Assembly (NCBI GenBank): GCA_949949035.1
Contig: CATLHJ010000004.1
Span: 1-64,000, forward strand
DNA: 64,000 nucleotides
Reading direction: 5' to 3'
Source of the DNA: an uncultured Clostridia bacterium
GTDB lineage: Bacteria; Bacillota; Clostridia; Christensenellales; UBA1242
Below the pieces are notes generated by a model. It saw only the letters and a list, made by a program, of their open reading frames with translations. It was not told where the DNA came from and searched no databases. Shown piece by piece: positions 19,911 through 29,510 of the stretch. Made by a program: the position numbers and the translations under genes. The stretch's first letter is position 1; every line of letters starts with the position of its first letter.

Positions 19911-22216
19911 ACCACAATGGCGTCATTAACTACGTCAACCGCCACGTAGTGAACATTGTTCGTAATAATTAACTCCGATATTTTATCTTCAATTTGCGTT
20001 TGAATAAATCGACGTAACGGACGTACACCGTATTCTTTTTGATAACCGGCTTTTGTGATAAAATCCACTACAGCATCGCTGTACGACAAATCAACATTAA
20101 CGGCGGACAGTCGTTTACCAAGTTTTTGCATTTGCAACCGTACAATCTTTTTTATATCCTCGGGTGTTAAGGTATTGAAAACCACAATGTTATCGATACG
20201 ATTAATAAACTCCGGGCTAAACTTTTTGTGTAATCCTTGCATGATAATGGCTTCTTCTTGCTCGGAGGGTAAGTCTTTGCCAACGGGGATGGCACTTACC
20301 CCGACATTAGAAGTCATAACAATAATGGCATTTTTGAAAGATACTACTTTACCATGTGAATCGGTCAAACGTCCTTCATCCAAAATTTGCAACATTAAAT
20401 TGTAAATGTCACTGTGGGCTTTTTCAATTTCGTCAAATAAAACTAAACAGTACGGATTGTGTTTAACACGGTCACACAAATTAGATCCGTCATCGTAGCC
20501 AACATACCCCGGTGGCGCCCCCACCATTTTACTAACACTGTGGGCTTCACTAAATTCACTCATGTCTAACTTGATGAAGGCCTTTTCCGTGTCATACAGC
20601 ATTTGCGATAACTGTTTACAGACCTCAGTCTTACCAACACCCGTACGGCCGAGAAAGAAAAAAGAACCGATTGGACGGTTAGCGTCAATAATACCACTGC
20701 GATTGCGACGAATCGCTTTGGCAATTGCACTGATAGCCTTATCCTGTCCGATAATGACCCGTTGCAAATCTTTTTCCAAATTCATCAAGTTTTCCTTATC
20801 TTTGGCGTTAATTTTCGCAAGTGGTATTTTCGTAATTTCGGAAACCACTGCCGCAATATTCTCGCGGGTGATGGTAACCAAATCACTACCGGCTTTGACT
20901 TTGGCTTTGGCGCAGGCTTCGTCCAACACATCAATCGCCTTGTCAGGTAAATTACGATCAAAAATATAACGATTAGATAACAAAACCGCAGCGGTGATCG
21001 CAGATTGGTTAATTTGCACTTTGTGGTAATTTTCAAAACTAGGCACTAAACCTTCCAAAATCGCTACCGTTTGTTCCGGCGTTGGTGCGTAAACCATGAT
21101 GGGGGCGAAACGTCGTTCCAAAGCCGGATCTTTTTCAATATATTGGCGATATTCATCAATAGTGGTCGCCCCCACACAACGCAAAGTACCGCGCGCTAAA
21201 CTGGGCTTCAAAATTTCGCCCACACTCATTTCGCCTTCCTTATTACCGCTGGTCACAATATTATGGATTTCGTCAATAAACAAAATGACATCGTCACGTC
21301 CCTTTAATTCGTTAAGAACTTGATTCAAACGACCTTCTAATTCGCCACGATACTTGGCACCGCCAATTAGTAACCCGATATCCAACGAAAAAATAATTTT
21401 ATTTTGCAAGTTTTCTGGTACTTGGTTATCGACAATGCGTTTGGCCAAACCCTCAATAATCGCACTTTTACCGACACCCGCTTCACCAATTAAAACCGGA
21501 TTATTTTTGGTTTTGCGCCCCAATATTTCAATCAGACGATTGGTTTCATCATCGCGACCAATGATCTTATCAATTTTACCTTGACGGGCTTTTTCAGTTA
21601 AATCCAAACCATATTCTAAAACTGCTGGGGATAACGGGCGATTATGCAACACTGTATCGGCCGGTTGTGCTTCAGGTGCCGTCGTAGGTTTAGTTTGGTA
21701 ATGATTAGCAAAGTCGGGATTTTTATGCGCGGTTTTTTCGTCGGTAGTGGCCCATTTGACCACATTGATACGTTGAGTACTACTGTCTTGCTCTTCCGTT
21801 GTTAATCCAACTTTGTGCAAGATTTTATTAACTATACGTTGTGCTGCCCCGCTGCGGATTTTATCAATGGTACTTTTCGTCTGTTTACATTTAGAGCACA
21901 ATACGCACAATAAAGCTTCGCTGACAATGGCAGGCTGGTCAAAACGTAAACTTTGAGCTTCCGCCAGTGCTAAAATTTCAGGGACAGTTTTATCCGCAAA
22001 AAACGACGGTGGTGTTGCCGTAATCAATTCGGTAGTAATCCCTTCACTTTTCAAGTAGGCCGCCGCCAAACTGTTGCTTTCCAAACTACACGCGTACAGC
22101 AGGTGCATCGGGGTAACTTTTTTGCCATTACCACCCGCCGCATTACTGGCGAGAGTTAAGATTCTTCCTACGCTTTCCGATACGTTCATATATATTGATT
22201 GTAGTATTTTTAGCAA
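19895..22216 (-). CDS. clpC: ATP-dependent Clp protease ATPase subunit ClpC
   Basis: Clp-N domain, two AAA modules (GEAGVGKS, GRTGVGKTEVCKQL); start may be internal MNVSESV (22189). Confidence 0.93.
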   Translation of the reverse strand: MLKILQSIYMNVSESVGRILTLASNAAGGNGKKVTPMHLLYACSLESNSLAAAYLKSEGITTELITATPPSFFADKTVPEILALAEAQSLRFDQPAIVSEALLCVLCSKCKQTKSTIDKIRSGAAQRIVNKILHKVGLTTEEQDSSTQRINVVKWATTDEKTAHKNPDFANHYQTKPTTAPEAQPADTVLHNRPLSPAVLEYGLDLTEKARQGKIDKIIGRDDETNRLIEILGRKTKNNPVLIGEAGVGKSAIIEGLAKRIVDNQVPENLQNKIIFSLDIGLLIGGAKYRGELEGRLNQVLNELKGRDDVILFIDEIHNIVTSGNKEGEMSVGEILKPSLARGTLRCVGATTIDEYRQYIEKDPALERRFAPIMVYAPTPEQTVAILEGLVPSFENYHKVQINQSAITAAVLLSNRYIFDRNLPDKAIDVLDEACAKAKVKAGSDLVTITRENIAAVVSEITKIPLAKINAKDKENLMNLEKDLQRVIIGQDKAISAIAKAIRRNRSGIIDANRPIGSFFFLGRTGVGKTEVCKQLSQMLYDTEKAFIKLDMSEFSEAHSVSKMVGAPPGYVGYDDGSNLCDRVKHNPYCLVLFDEIEKAHSDIYNLMLQILDEGRLTDSHGKVVSFKNAIIVMTSNVGVSAIPVGKDLPSEQEEAIIMQGLHKKFSPEFINRIDNIVVFNTLTPEDIKKIVRLQMQKLGKRLSAVNVDLSYSDAVVDFITKAGYQKEYGVRPLRRFIQTQIEDKISELIITNNVHYVAVDVVNDAIVVQSNR

Positions 22217-22234
22217 ATGTTGTATACTTATTTT

Positions 22235-22450
22235 ATGGTTTGGGACGAAGCACCAATCAAGAAGACTTATTCAATAGACACCTTGGCAACTATGGCAACC
22301 ACCATTAAGCGGCCCAAAGTGCAATCCAAAATATGTGGAAATTGTGGTTATGATTTTAATGAATACCTACGCACGGGTTTCTTGGGCTGTTCGGAATGTT
22401 ACCACGCCTTTCATGATGAACTGGAGCACTATCTAAATGAACTTCGATAA
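22235..22450 (+). CDS. mcsA: Minimal McsA-like zinc-finger protein
   Basis: CGNCGYDFNEYLRTGFLGCSECYHAFHDELEHYLNEL, overlaps start of mcsB; TATACT 6 nt before ATG. Confidence 0.75.
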   Translation: MVWDEAPIKKTYSIDTLATMATTIKRPKVQSKICGNCGYDFNEYLRTGFLGCSECYHAFHDELEHYLNELR

Positions 22451-23423
22451 CTTAATTATGACCACACGGATTCGGTTGGCACGGAACATTACGGGTGTAC
22501 CGTTTGCCATTAAAGATCGTGAGTTTTTCCAAAAAATCGCCGACAGTATTGTTGCCCACGACCCAAATTTAATGGTTTTCAATTTGGAAGATTTACCCGA
22601 ACGCGATAGTTTATTTGAACAACATCTAATCAGTGCCGACTTTTTGCAAAACGCCACCTATGGTGTTTTAGTAATTCATAAAAACAACAAAATCAGCATC
22701 ATGTTGGGTGAAGAAGACCACGTTCGCATTCAAGCCATAACCAATCGGTTTAATTTACTAGAAACTTACCGGATTGCGAAAACCATTGCTGACCAATTAG
22801 AACGAGATTTTGACATTGCCCATGATTCGCGATTAGGCTATTTGACTCACTGCCCCACCAATCTCGGCAGTGGCATGCGAGCCAGCGTGATGATGTATTT
22901 ACCGGCCTTGACCTTAACTAAAAAAATCAGCGACGTGTTCAACAGACTTGATAATCAAAAATTAACAATTCGTGGTGTTTACGGGGAAAACAGTGACACC
23001 AGTGGTTGTATTTATCAAGTTTCCAATCAGAATTGTATTGCCCTAACCGACCAAGCGATTTTACAAATGATACTGGGTAAAATTAACGAATTGGCAACGA
23101 TTGAATTAACCTTAGAACGTGAACTTTGGCAGAAATCACCCGACCAAATTATTGATCGCGTTATGCGAGCGTGGGGACTACTAACCAACGCCCATTTACT
23201 TACCAGTCAGGAAGCTGTTGAACAACTGGTTTGGATAAAATTAGGTGTTACCTTAAAAATATTGGCCTTCAAAAATGACCGAGTTATTGATGATTTATTT
23301 TTCGTGACCAAACCCGCCACTATAACCACTAACAACAAATTAAAAAATCCCGATCAAATTACCCGTGACCGTTTAAGAGCGGCCAGTATCCGCGAAAAAT
23401 TACTTTCGTTTCGTATTAAATAG
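22437..23423 (+). CDS. mcsB: Protein-arginine kinase McsB
   Basis: TTRIRLARNITGVPF; THCPTNLGSGMRASVMMYLPAL; RGVYGENSDTSGCIYQVSNQ. Confidence 0.95.
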   Translation: MNFDNLIMTTRIRLARNITGVPFAIKDREFFQKIADSIVAHDPNLMVFNLEDLPERDSLFEQHLISADFLQNATYGVLVIHKNNKISIMLGEEDHVRIQAITNRFNLLETYRIAKTIADQLERDFDIAHDSRLGYLTHCPTNLGSGMRASVMMYLPALTLTKKISDVFNRLDNQKLTIRGVYGENSDTSGCIYQVSNQNCIALTDQAILQMILGKINELATIELTLERELWQKSPDQIIDRVMRAWGLLTNAHLLTSQEAVEQLVWIKLGVTLKILAFKNDRVIDDLFFVTKPATITTNNKLKNPDQITRDRLRAASIREKLLSFRIK

Positions 23424-23432
23424 TAGTACCAT

Positions 23433-24455
23433 ATGATTATGGAGCAAAAAACCAAAGAGATAGTTGCTGCCATACGCCGTGATTATGATGTGATGTTTGT
23501 AATCGGCATTGGCGGCAGTTATGCGGGCAGCAAGGCAGCAATTGAATTGCTGGACACCGACTTCCCCGTAGTTTACATTGGCCACGGCTTTGAAGCCAAC
23601 ACCATGGACCAATTGTGGGAACAATACCGCACCCGACGTGTTAAATTATGTATTATTTCTAAATCGGGACAAACTTTTGAAGTCGTGGCGGCCTTAAATT
23701 ACATGGAGACCAAATTCCGTACCAAATATGGTGCAGATTTCGCCCAACACATGATTGCCATTACTGGGGCAAAGGGTAAATTACGGGATTACGCGAACGA
23801 GCATAAAATACAGACCCTACTCCACCCAGACGTCGGCGGTCGGTATTCGGTATTGACTGTGGTCGGCTTATTTCCCATGGCAGTAGCCGGCATTGACACC
23901 GACGAAATACTAAAAGGTGCTGACTATAACCATAATCAAGAAAAGGCGCTGATCACCGAATATGCCAAAAAACGCTATAACGCCTACCAAATTGGCAAAC
24001 GCGTGGAAGTTATGGCGGTATCAATGGCCGCGGCGCAACAATTTGCCGACTGGTATCAACAACTATTTGGCGAAAGCGAAGGCAAAGACCACAAAGGCAT
24101 ATGGACTTCGGTATTGGTTTACAGTCGTGATTTGCACTCAATGGGACAATTCATTCAAGAAGGGTCACCAATAATTTGCGAAACCATTATCAAGGTTAAA
24201 GATCCGTGCAACCAATTAGCCGTGATGAACCAAGTGTGTATTGATGCAGTCGCCAAAGCCCATCGTGACGCAGGTGTCCCGGTTACTAAATTAGATTTAG
24301 CACGCACGCCATACGACCTGGGCCGATTATTCAATTTGTTTTTAGAAGCTTGTGTGTTATATTGTAAATATTTAGGCGTTAATGCCTTTAATCAACCTGG
24401 TGTAGAAGCCTATAAAAAAGAAATGAGGAATTTACTAAATGAAGAAAAATATTAA
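23433..24455 (+). CDS. pgi: Glucose-6-phosphate isomerase, short form
   Basis: VIGIGGSYAGSKAAIELL, SKSGQTFE, DVGGRYSVLTVVGLFP, NQPGVEAYKKEMRNLL. Confidence 0.9.
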   Translation: MIMEQKTKEIVAAIRRDYDVMFVIGIGGSYAGSKAAIELLDTDFPVVYIGHGFEANTMDQLWEQYRTRRVKLCIISKSGQTFEVVAALNYMETKFRTKYGADFAQHMIAITGAKGKLRDYANEHKIQTLLHPDVGGRYSVLTVVGLFPMAVAGIDTDEILKGADYNHNQEKALITEYAKKRYNAYQIGKRVEVMAVSMAAAQQFADWYQQLFGESEGKDHKGIWTSVLVYSRDLHSMGQFIQEGSPIICETIIKVKDPCNQLAVMNQVCIDAVAKAHRDAGVPVTKLDLARTPYDLGRLFNLFLEACVLYCKYLGVNAFNQPGVEAYKKEMRNLLNEEKY

Positions 24456-25200
24456 AAAAGCAGTAATTTTATGTGGTGGTCGCGGTACACGTATGATGCC
24501 CTACACTAAATCTCAACCAAAGGAAATGTTGCCGGTGCAAACGACACCGTTATTACAAAAGATTGTCGAACAAGTAGTTGAAGCAGGAATTAAGGAAATT
24601 TTTATCGTCATCAGCGACAACAAAGAATGCATTGTTAACCATTTTAACGGCTTATTCCCCGAAGTTAAAATTTCGTATGGTAAGCAGTTAAAAATGGAAG
24701 GTACCGGCCCCGCCACCATGATTGCTAAAGACTTTATCAATAAAGAACCATTTTTGTTAATTTTCCCCGACGAATTGATGTTGGAGCAAAACCCATACCA
24801 AATTTTAGTTAACGATTTCAACAAGCACCAAACTACTGTTTTATCGTCGTACCGCATCCCGCTGGCTGACGCTCATAAATACGGCATTATTATTCCTAAG
24901 AAAGGAAACGAAATTAAAGGAATCATCGAGAAACCAAAAGATAACCCGCCGTCAGATCTAGCATCGCTTGGCACCTACGTTTTGGTACCACAGGTTTTGG
25001 ATTTTATCAAAGAACATACTGACGATGACGGCGAAATATGTATAGTTGACGCAATCAATAAATTACCGAAATTGCGTCATGTCGAATTGACGGGTAAACG
25101 CTTTGACTTAGGTAGCCCGCTAGGGTTTGCCAAAGCCAACGCCTACGTCGCGTTACAAAATTTGCCCGAATTTAAGACTTGGTTAAAGGAGATATTGTAA
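24439..25200 (+). CDS. galU: Nucleotidyltransferase, UTP-glucose-1-phosphate uridylyltransferase-like
   Basis: ILCGGRGTRMMPYTKSQPKEMLPV; KRFDLGSPLGFAKAN. Confidence 0.85.
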   Translation: MKKNIKKAVILCGGRGTRMMPYTKSQPKEMLPVQTTPLLQKIVEQVVEAGIKEIFIVISDNKECIVNHFNGLFPEVKISYGKQLKMEGTGPATMIAKDFINKEPFLLIFPDELMLEQNPYQILVNDFNKHQTTVLSSYRIPLADAHKYGIIIPKKGNEIKGIIEKPKDNPPSDLASLGTYVLVPQVLDFIKEHTDDDGEICIVDAINKLPKLRHVELTGKRFDLGSPLGFAKANAYVALQNLPEFKTWLKEIL

Positions 25201-26303
25201 TGTTCAAATTTGGTACCTCTGGTATTCGTGACTTGACGACAAATTTATTAAAAGATCACATTGCCACTGAATTGGCCACTAAACTCAGCCAAATGGGCTG
25301 GACTGAATTGACCATTGGTCGCGACGGTCGTAAAGGCAGTGACAAATTGATGAACGAATTTGTCAAGAACTTTCCGGGGAAAATAAACAATTTAGGCATT
25401 ACCACTACCCCCGAATTGGCGTCACAACCGGGCTTAGCGATCATGATTACCGCGTCGCATAATCCGTGCGAATACTGCGGTTTTAAGGTTTATTTGCACC
25501 ACCAAGAACAAAGTACTGCCGACTTAAAACCCGTCCCCGTCTACCGCAAGTGGGAACAACTGCCGCGTGACATCGTCATTGACTGTGCTAACGGCGGTTT
25601 GGGTCATAAATTAAAAGCATTGGGTTTCACCAACCTGATTAACACGGACGGTGAAATTAACCAAGGCTGCGGCGCGACCCACCCTGAGAACATTACCCAG
25701 TATTGCCAAAAGAATAATTTAGCCATCGGTTTTGCCGTCGACGGTGACGCCGACCGTTGCTTGATTTATTTGCACGACCACGTCTTGGCCAGCGAAGAAG
25801 TCGCCTACCTGATTACCAATTTGTTACACCTGCCCCGCATTGTCGTTGACGAAACGGTTAACAGTGGGCTGGCGAAAAATTGCGAACTGGTGCGTGCCAA
25901 AGTTGGTGGTCATAATTTAATCGCCGCCATGCGGGACAACCACGTACCTTTCGGTGCGGAAAAAAGCGGGCATTATTATTTCAGTCAAGAAGTTGCTTCG
26001 TCCGACGCCTTGGACGCAATTATTTTATTAGCCGACGGCTATCACACCTTAGGCATAGATGGCCTATTAAAAATATTGAAGAAATATCAACCATATTACC
26101 AATTTAACCAAAATGTTAAAATTGCCGACTTACCCACCAATTTTGAAGAAATTTTGGCGAAAATTGATTTACCCAGAAATGTCCGTAAGGTCATTCGTAA
26201 AAGTGGTACTGAGCCATTGCTTCGCATTATGCTAGAAGGCAAAAATAAGGCCGTCGTTGACAAAGCGTGGCGCATTGTAGCGGCGCAGTTGGAACTGAAA
26301 TAA
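25200..26303 (+). CDS. Compact phosphoglucomutase/phosphomannomutase family protein
   Basis: FGTSGIRD, TASHNP, DGDADRC, GAEKSGHYYF, RKSGTEPLLR. Confidence 0.88.
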   Translation: MFKFGTSGIRDLTTNLLKDHIATELATKLSQMGWTELTIGRDGRKGSDKLMNEFVKNFPGKINNLGITTTPELASQPGLAIMITASHNPCEYCGFKVYLHHQEQSTADLKPVPVYRKWEQLPRDIVIDCANGGLGHKLKALGFTNLINTDGEINQGCGATHPENITQYCQKNNLAIGFAVDGDADRCLIYLHDHVLASEEVAYLITNLLHLPRIVVDETVNSGLAKNCELVRAKVGGHNLIAAMRDNHVPFGAEKSGHYYFSQEVASSDALDAIILLADGYHTLGIDGLLKILKKYQPYYQFNQNVKIADLPTNFEEILAKIDLPRNVRKVIRKSGTEPLLRIMLEGKNKAVVDKAWRIVAAQLELK

Positions 26304-26316
26304 CCCTTTTCCGTAC

Positions 26317-26700
26317 TTAAAGCAGCTTTGTTGCGACAATCTGGCATACAAACGTAGTGATCATCTGTTGTATTTTACCTTGCATGATATCGTCGTAGAC
26401 TTGGTCGACAATTTCCGCGCCAAATACATAATAATCCGCGAATAGGCGAGAATAATCTTGTTTATCAATAACGACGTAACCGGCCAAAAAGTGTTCTTAT
26501 ATCTGCGTAATTCATCAGGCAATTGTATGCTGTAAGGTAAGGATATGCGTAAGCATTTTTCTACTTAGGCTAATTCACTGATTGGTGTCATATTAAAACC
26601 ATTTTTATGGTCGAAGGTCTTTTCGTTAAAATTGTCTTTTATAAAAGCGGTCAGTTTGTTTTTATTCAAGCCTAGCAGTCCCAACTATACTTCATGATTT
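26317..26700 (-). pseudogene. Decayed protein-coding gene
   Basis: Reverse strand reads ...LNKNKLTAFIKDNFNEKTFDHKNGFNMTPISELA*VEKCLRISLPYSIQLPDELRRYK(frameshift)EHFLAGYVVIDKQDYSRLFADYYVFGAEIVDQVYDDIMQGKIQQMITTFVCQIVATKLL*. Confidence 0.6.
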
Positions 26701-26714
26701 TTAACATAACATCG

Positions 26715-27305
26715 TTACATTTCGCGTTCTAGTGCTGTCGTAGTTACCGGCGTTTGCTGTGCTGATTGTTCCGCCATCATCTCTGCCTTTTGCTTGCACA
26801 TAATCATGTTAATGTTCTCTGTTAACATTTCCAAATCAGATAACAAGATTGATTTTTTCATATCCGGATTATTCATACACTGATCAAACTTTTCTGTCGC
26901 AATAATTCGGTCCAAAAATTGGTTATTTAGCAAATCAGTTGGTTCAATTTCAACCGGTTGACAACGTACCCAAATTTTTTTATCTAGTTCAGGATCAGTT
27001 TCTCTAGTATACGGAACACCATCGCAGACAAAAACATAGCGACTGCGTTGATAATGAAAGAGCCCAGCGCACTCGACATTTTTATGTCTGCGACGGGAAG
27101 GTCTACACATCGGATCCATCATCTCTTCCATCAGATCATTTCTAGCTTCATTACATCTTTCAATCACGTTTTGGTCAGATGTCGCATTTATCGGTTGTTG
27201 ATTTGGCAAATAAGCCACTTGACCATTCACGGTTAAAAAGTGTTTTTGATCAACTTCCTTTTCCCCAAACACATATTGTTTTTCTTGTTCTTGTACTTCT
27301 TCCAT
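26715..27305 (-). CDS. Hypothetical protein
   Basis: 196-aa ORF, no recognised motif. Confidence 0.6.
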   Translation of the reverse strand: MEEVQEQEKQYVFGEKEVDQKHFLTVNGQVAYLPNQQPINATSDQNVIERCNEARNDLMEEMMDPMCRPSRRRHKNVECAGLFHYQRSRYVFVCDGVPYTRETDPELDKKIWVRCQPVEIEPTDLLNNQFLDRIIATEKFDQCMNNPDMKKSILLSDLEMLTENINMIMCKQKAEMMAEQSAQQTPVTTTALEREM

Positions 27306-27512
27306 TTTGTTAAATTCCCTTCACCAACAACATAGATAACACATTATCTTAATTTTAACAAATAATTTTTTGCCGTAACACTGCCTTAATACTGATATTG
27401 AATCTTTAATTATATTTAGCAATTCCTATGTTATTAACTATCATGTAATATCACAAGAAAAGATTTTCTTCTTTAACATGAATTCTAAAAATTGTCAAAA
27501 ACGATAATTAAA

Positions 27513-27583
27513 GTTGGAAATGAGGTTCAAACTCACAATCTTCGCCATAGCAAACCAAGGCACTACCGCCGGACTACTCCCGC
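27513..27583 (-). pseudogene. tRNA-Gly pseudogene/remnant
   Basis: Ungapped match (57/71 by hand) to tRNA-Gly at 29354-29428, but 3' acceptor strand, anticodon stem and CCA destroyed. Confidence 0.8.
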
Positions 27584-27617
27584 GTAACATAACAACATAC
27601 TACTATCGCTCAAACGC

Positions 27618-28352
27618 TTAAGACGCGGATACAATTATCGCATCAAAAAACCGTGCGTTATTTTCAACAATTTTAATAGTCTTAGCCGCCAGTAATTGTT
27701 CAATAAAAAACACGTATTGATTATCGGTTAAGTACACTTCTTCAAACATTAAATCCGCCACCAGTTTGGCAACGCGACAACAACCTAAAGCACGTAACTT
27801 GGCGAGAATCATACCGTGATAATAATCCATAGTAACCGATTTGATTTCACCATTGTCCATAATACGCAGCGGACTATTAGCGCGTACCAAATTTTGCCAA
27901 GTTCTGGCATTCGTCTTAATTTCATCACTAGTTAAAAGATGTTCCTGTCGTGCCAAAGCAGTTAATTCTGCGGAACGCATCATACCTGGCGACTGGTAAC
28001 TGGGGTTAAATTCGTCGCTGTACACCGCGGCTAATTGGCCATGGTTTTCTTGGGCAAGGTTACTTAGCATCAGTAACAGCAACTGCGTATAAATATATTG
28101 ATGACTGGTCCACACCCGAACTTTATCACCACCGGCTAACGCTTCGCGAATAATCTTTAATTCCGGTTGGAAGTAGTAACTACTTTGCTCAAAGCGCAAT
28201 GATTCGGGGATAACAATTTCCCCACTATCCACACCTGACAAATCAGCAATATTCAACGCAACGTTCAATTTAAGAACCTTATTTTTACCCAAGTCGCTGT
28301 GTAAAAAACTTTGATAACACGAATTTCCCCAGACAATTTCTAAAGTTTGCAT
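27618..28352 (-). CDS. DUF1835/DUF3658-like protein
   Basis: VWGNSCYQSFLHSDLG...; R.W..Q.Y.QLLLLMLSN; overall layout of DUF1835 family. Confidence 0.5.
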   Translation of the reverse strand: MQTLEIVWGNSCYQSFLHSDLGKNKVLKLNVALNIADLSGVDSGEIVIPESLRFEQSSYYFQPELKIIREALAGGDKVRVWTSHQYIYTQLLLLMLSNLAQENHGQLAAVYSDEFNPSYQSPGMMRSAELTALARQEHLLTSDEIKTNARTWQNLVRANSPLRIMDNGEIKSVTMDYYHGMILAKLRALGCCRVAKLVADLMFEEVYLTDNQYVFFIEQLLAAKTIKIVENNARFFDAIIVSAS

Positions 28353-28384
28353 GACATTCCTCCCGCAATGATAATTTATATAGC

Positions 28385-29311
28385 TCAGGTCAAATCATCT
28401 TTATCCAGTTCTAAGTGCAAGAATGAATTGTTTAATTTACTGGCCACGCACCTAAACTTTTTATTGTTTTCCCAAATCGCTTGTAATTCATCAAAATTTT
28501 TATCGACATCTTGCATCAATTCGGCCAAATGATCCATTTCGTCCAATGTCGATGCTTTTAAGGTGCTTAAATCGTTGGGGCTTTCCCACAAGAAAACTGG
28601 CATAGTGACATAGTTTATCTCGTCATGAAACAGTGCATGAAAATCGGCCAGCAATGACCAAGCGAAAGTCATATCACCCATATGGTTCTGCCCATTCAAA
28701 TAGTTTTCTTTATTAACTAATTTACCCTGGCGCAAAGCGAGCCAAGCGTCGGCCGCCCAAATAAATTGGGAATCGGAGAAATTAAAGACGTTAAAAGTTT
28801 TAGTCTTTACATTCGCTTGCGAATCAACGTTAATCCATTTATTGAAATTTTTATCGTAATATTGAACAATCCAATGGTCGACGATTTTATCGTCATAAAG
28901 GTAATTCGCGAATCCGGAACGACAACGACAAAGTATACCCTTGGCTTTCAAAATTGCTGCGTACAGAACCGACACATAACGGCAAGTGATAATCAACTTT
29001 TTATTAGGGTCATTGTTATACAAAGGAAACTCATTTTTGCCATTCAGGCGAAAAATTTCGGCTGTCATGGCGGTTGCGGTCAACAAAACATCATCTAGAC
29101 AGCGGTAATTTTGCCATTTATATTTAAGATTGATTTTGTGCAAATCATTAGACAAAAAAGTTCGATACAAAGACATTTTGTGGATATGTTGCCGATTGAC
29201 CAACTCTCTTAATTGATAAATATCGTCGGGTAAGGATTGATAAAATTCTTGGTAAGGGCCGAAATCAGTATATAGACCAGTCTTTAAATAATGATCTAAA
29301 ATTTTTTTCAT
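28385..29311 (-). CDS. Transglutaminase-like domain protein
   Basis: [31 protein letters not shown]...[21 protein letters not shown]: Cys/His/Asp triad spacing. Confidence 0.65.
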   Translation of the reverse strand: MKKILDHYLKTGLYTDFGPYQEFYQSLPDDIYQLRELVNRQHIHKMSLYRTFLSNDLHKINLKYKWQNYRCLDDVLLTATAMTAEIFRLNGKNEFPLYNNDPNKKLIITCRYVSVLYAAILKAKGILCRCRSGFANYLYDDKIVDHWIVQYYDKNFNKWINVDSQANVKTKTFNVFNFSDSQFIWAADAWLALRQGKLVNKENYLNGQNHMGDMTFAWSLLADFHALFHDEINYVTMPVFLWESPNDLSTLKASTLDEMDHLAELMQDVDKNFDELQAIWENNKKFRCVASKLNNSFLHLELDKDDLT

Positions 29312-29353
29312 CTGTTTTTCCCCCCAAGATTCGTAAGAGTTTGATTGTATAAT

Positions 29354-29428
29354 TGGAGCGGGAAATGAGGTTCGAACTCACGACCTTCGCCTTGGCAAGG
29401 CGACGCACTACCGCTGTGCTACTCCCGC
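29354..29428 (-). tRNA. tRNA-Gly(GCC)
   Basis: GCGGGAGTAGCACAGCGGTAGTGCGTCGCCTTGCCAAGGCGAAGGTCGTGAGTTCGAACCTCATTTCCCGCTCCA. Confidence 0.95.
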
Positions 29429-29510
29429 GTACATAATATAATAACATATCTATTAGGTTAATGGCAAGTGTTTTTACGTTACCATTCTAAATTTATGTTT
29501 AACTTTACAT

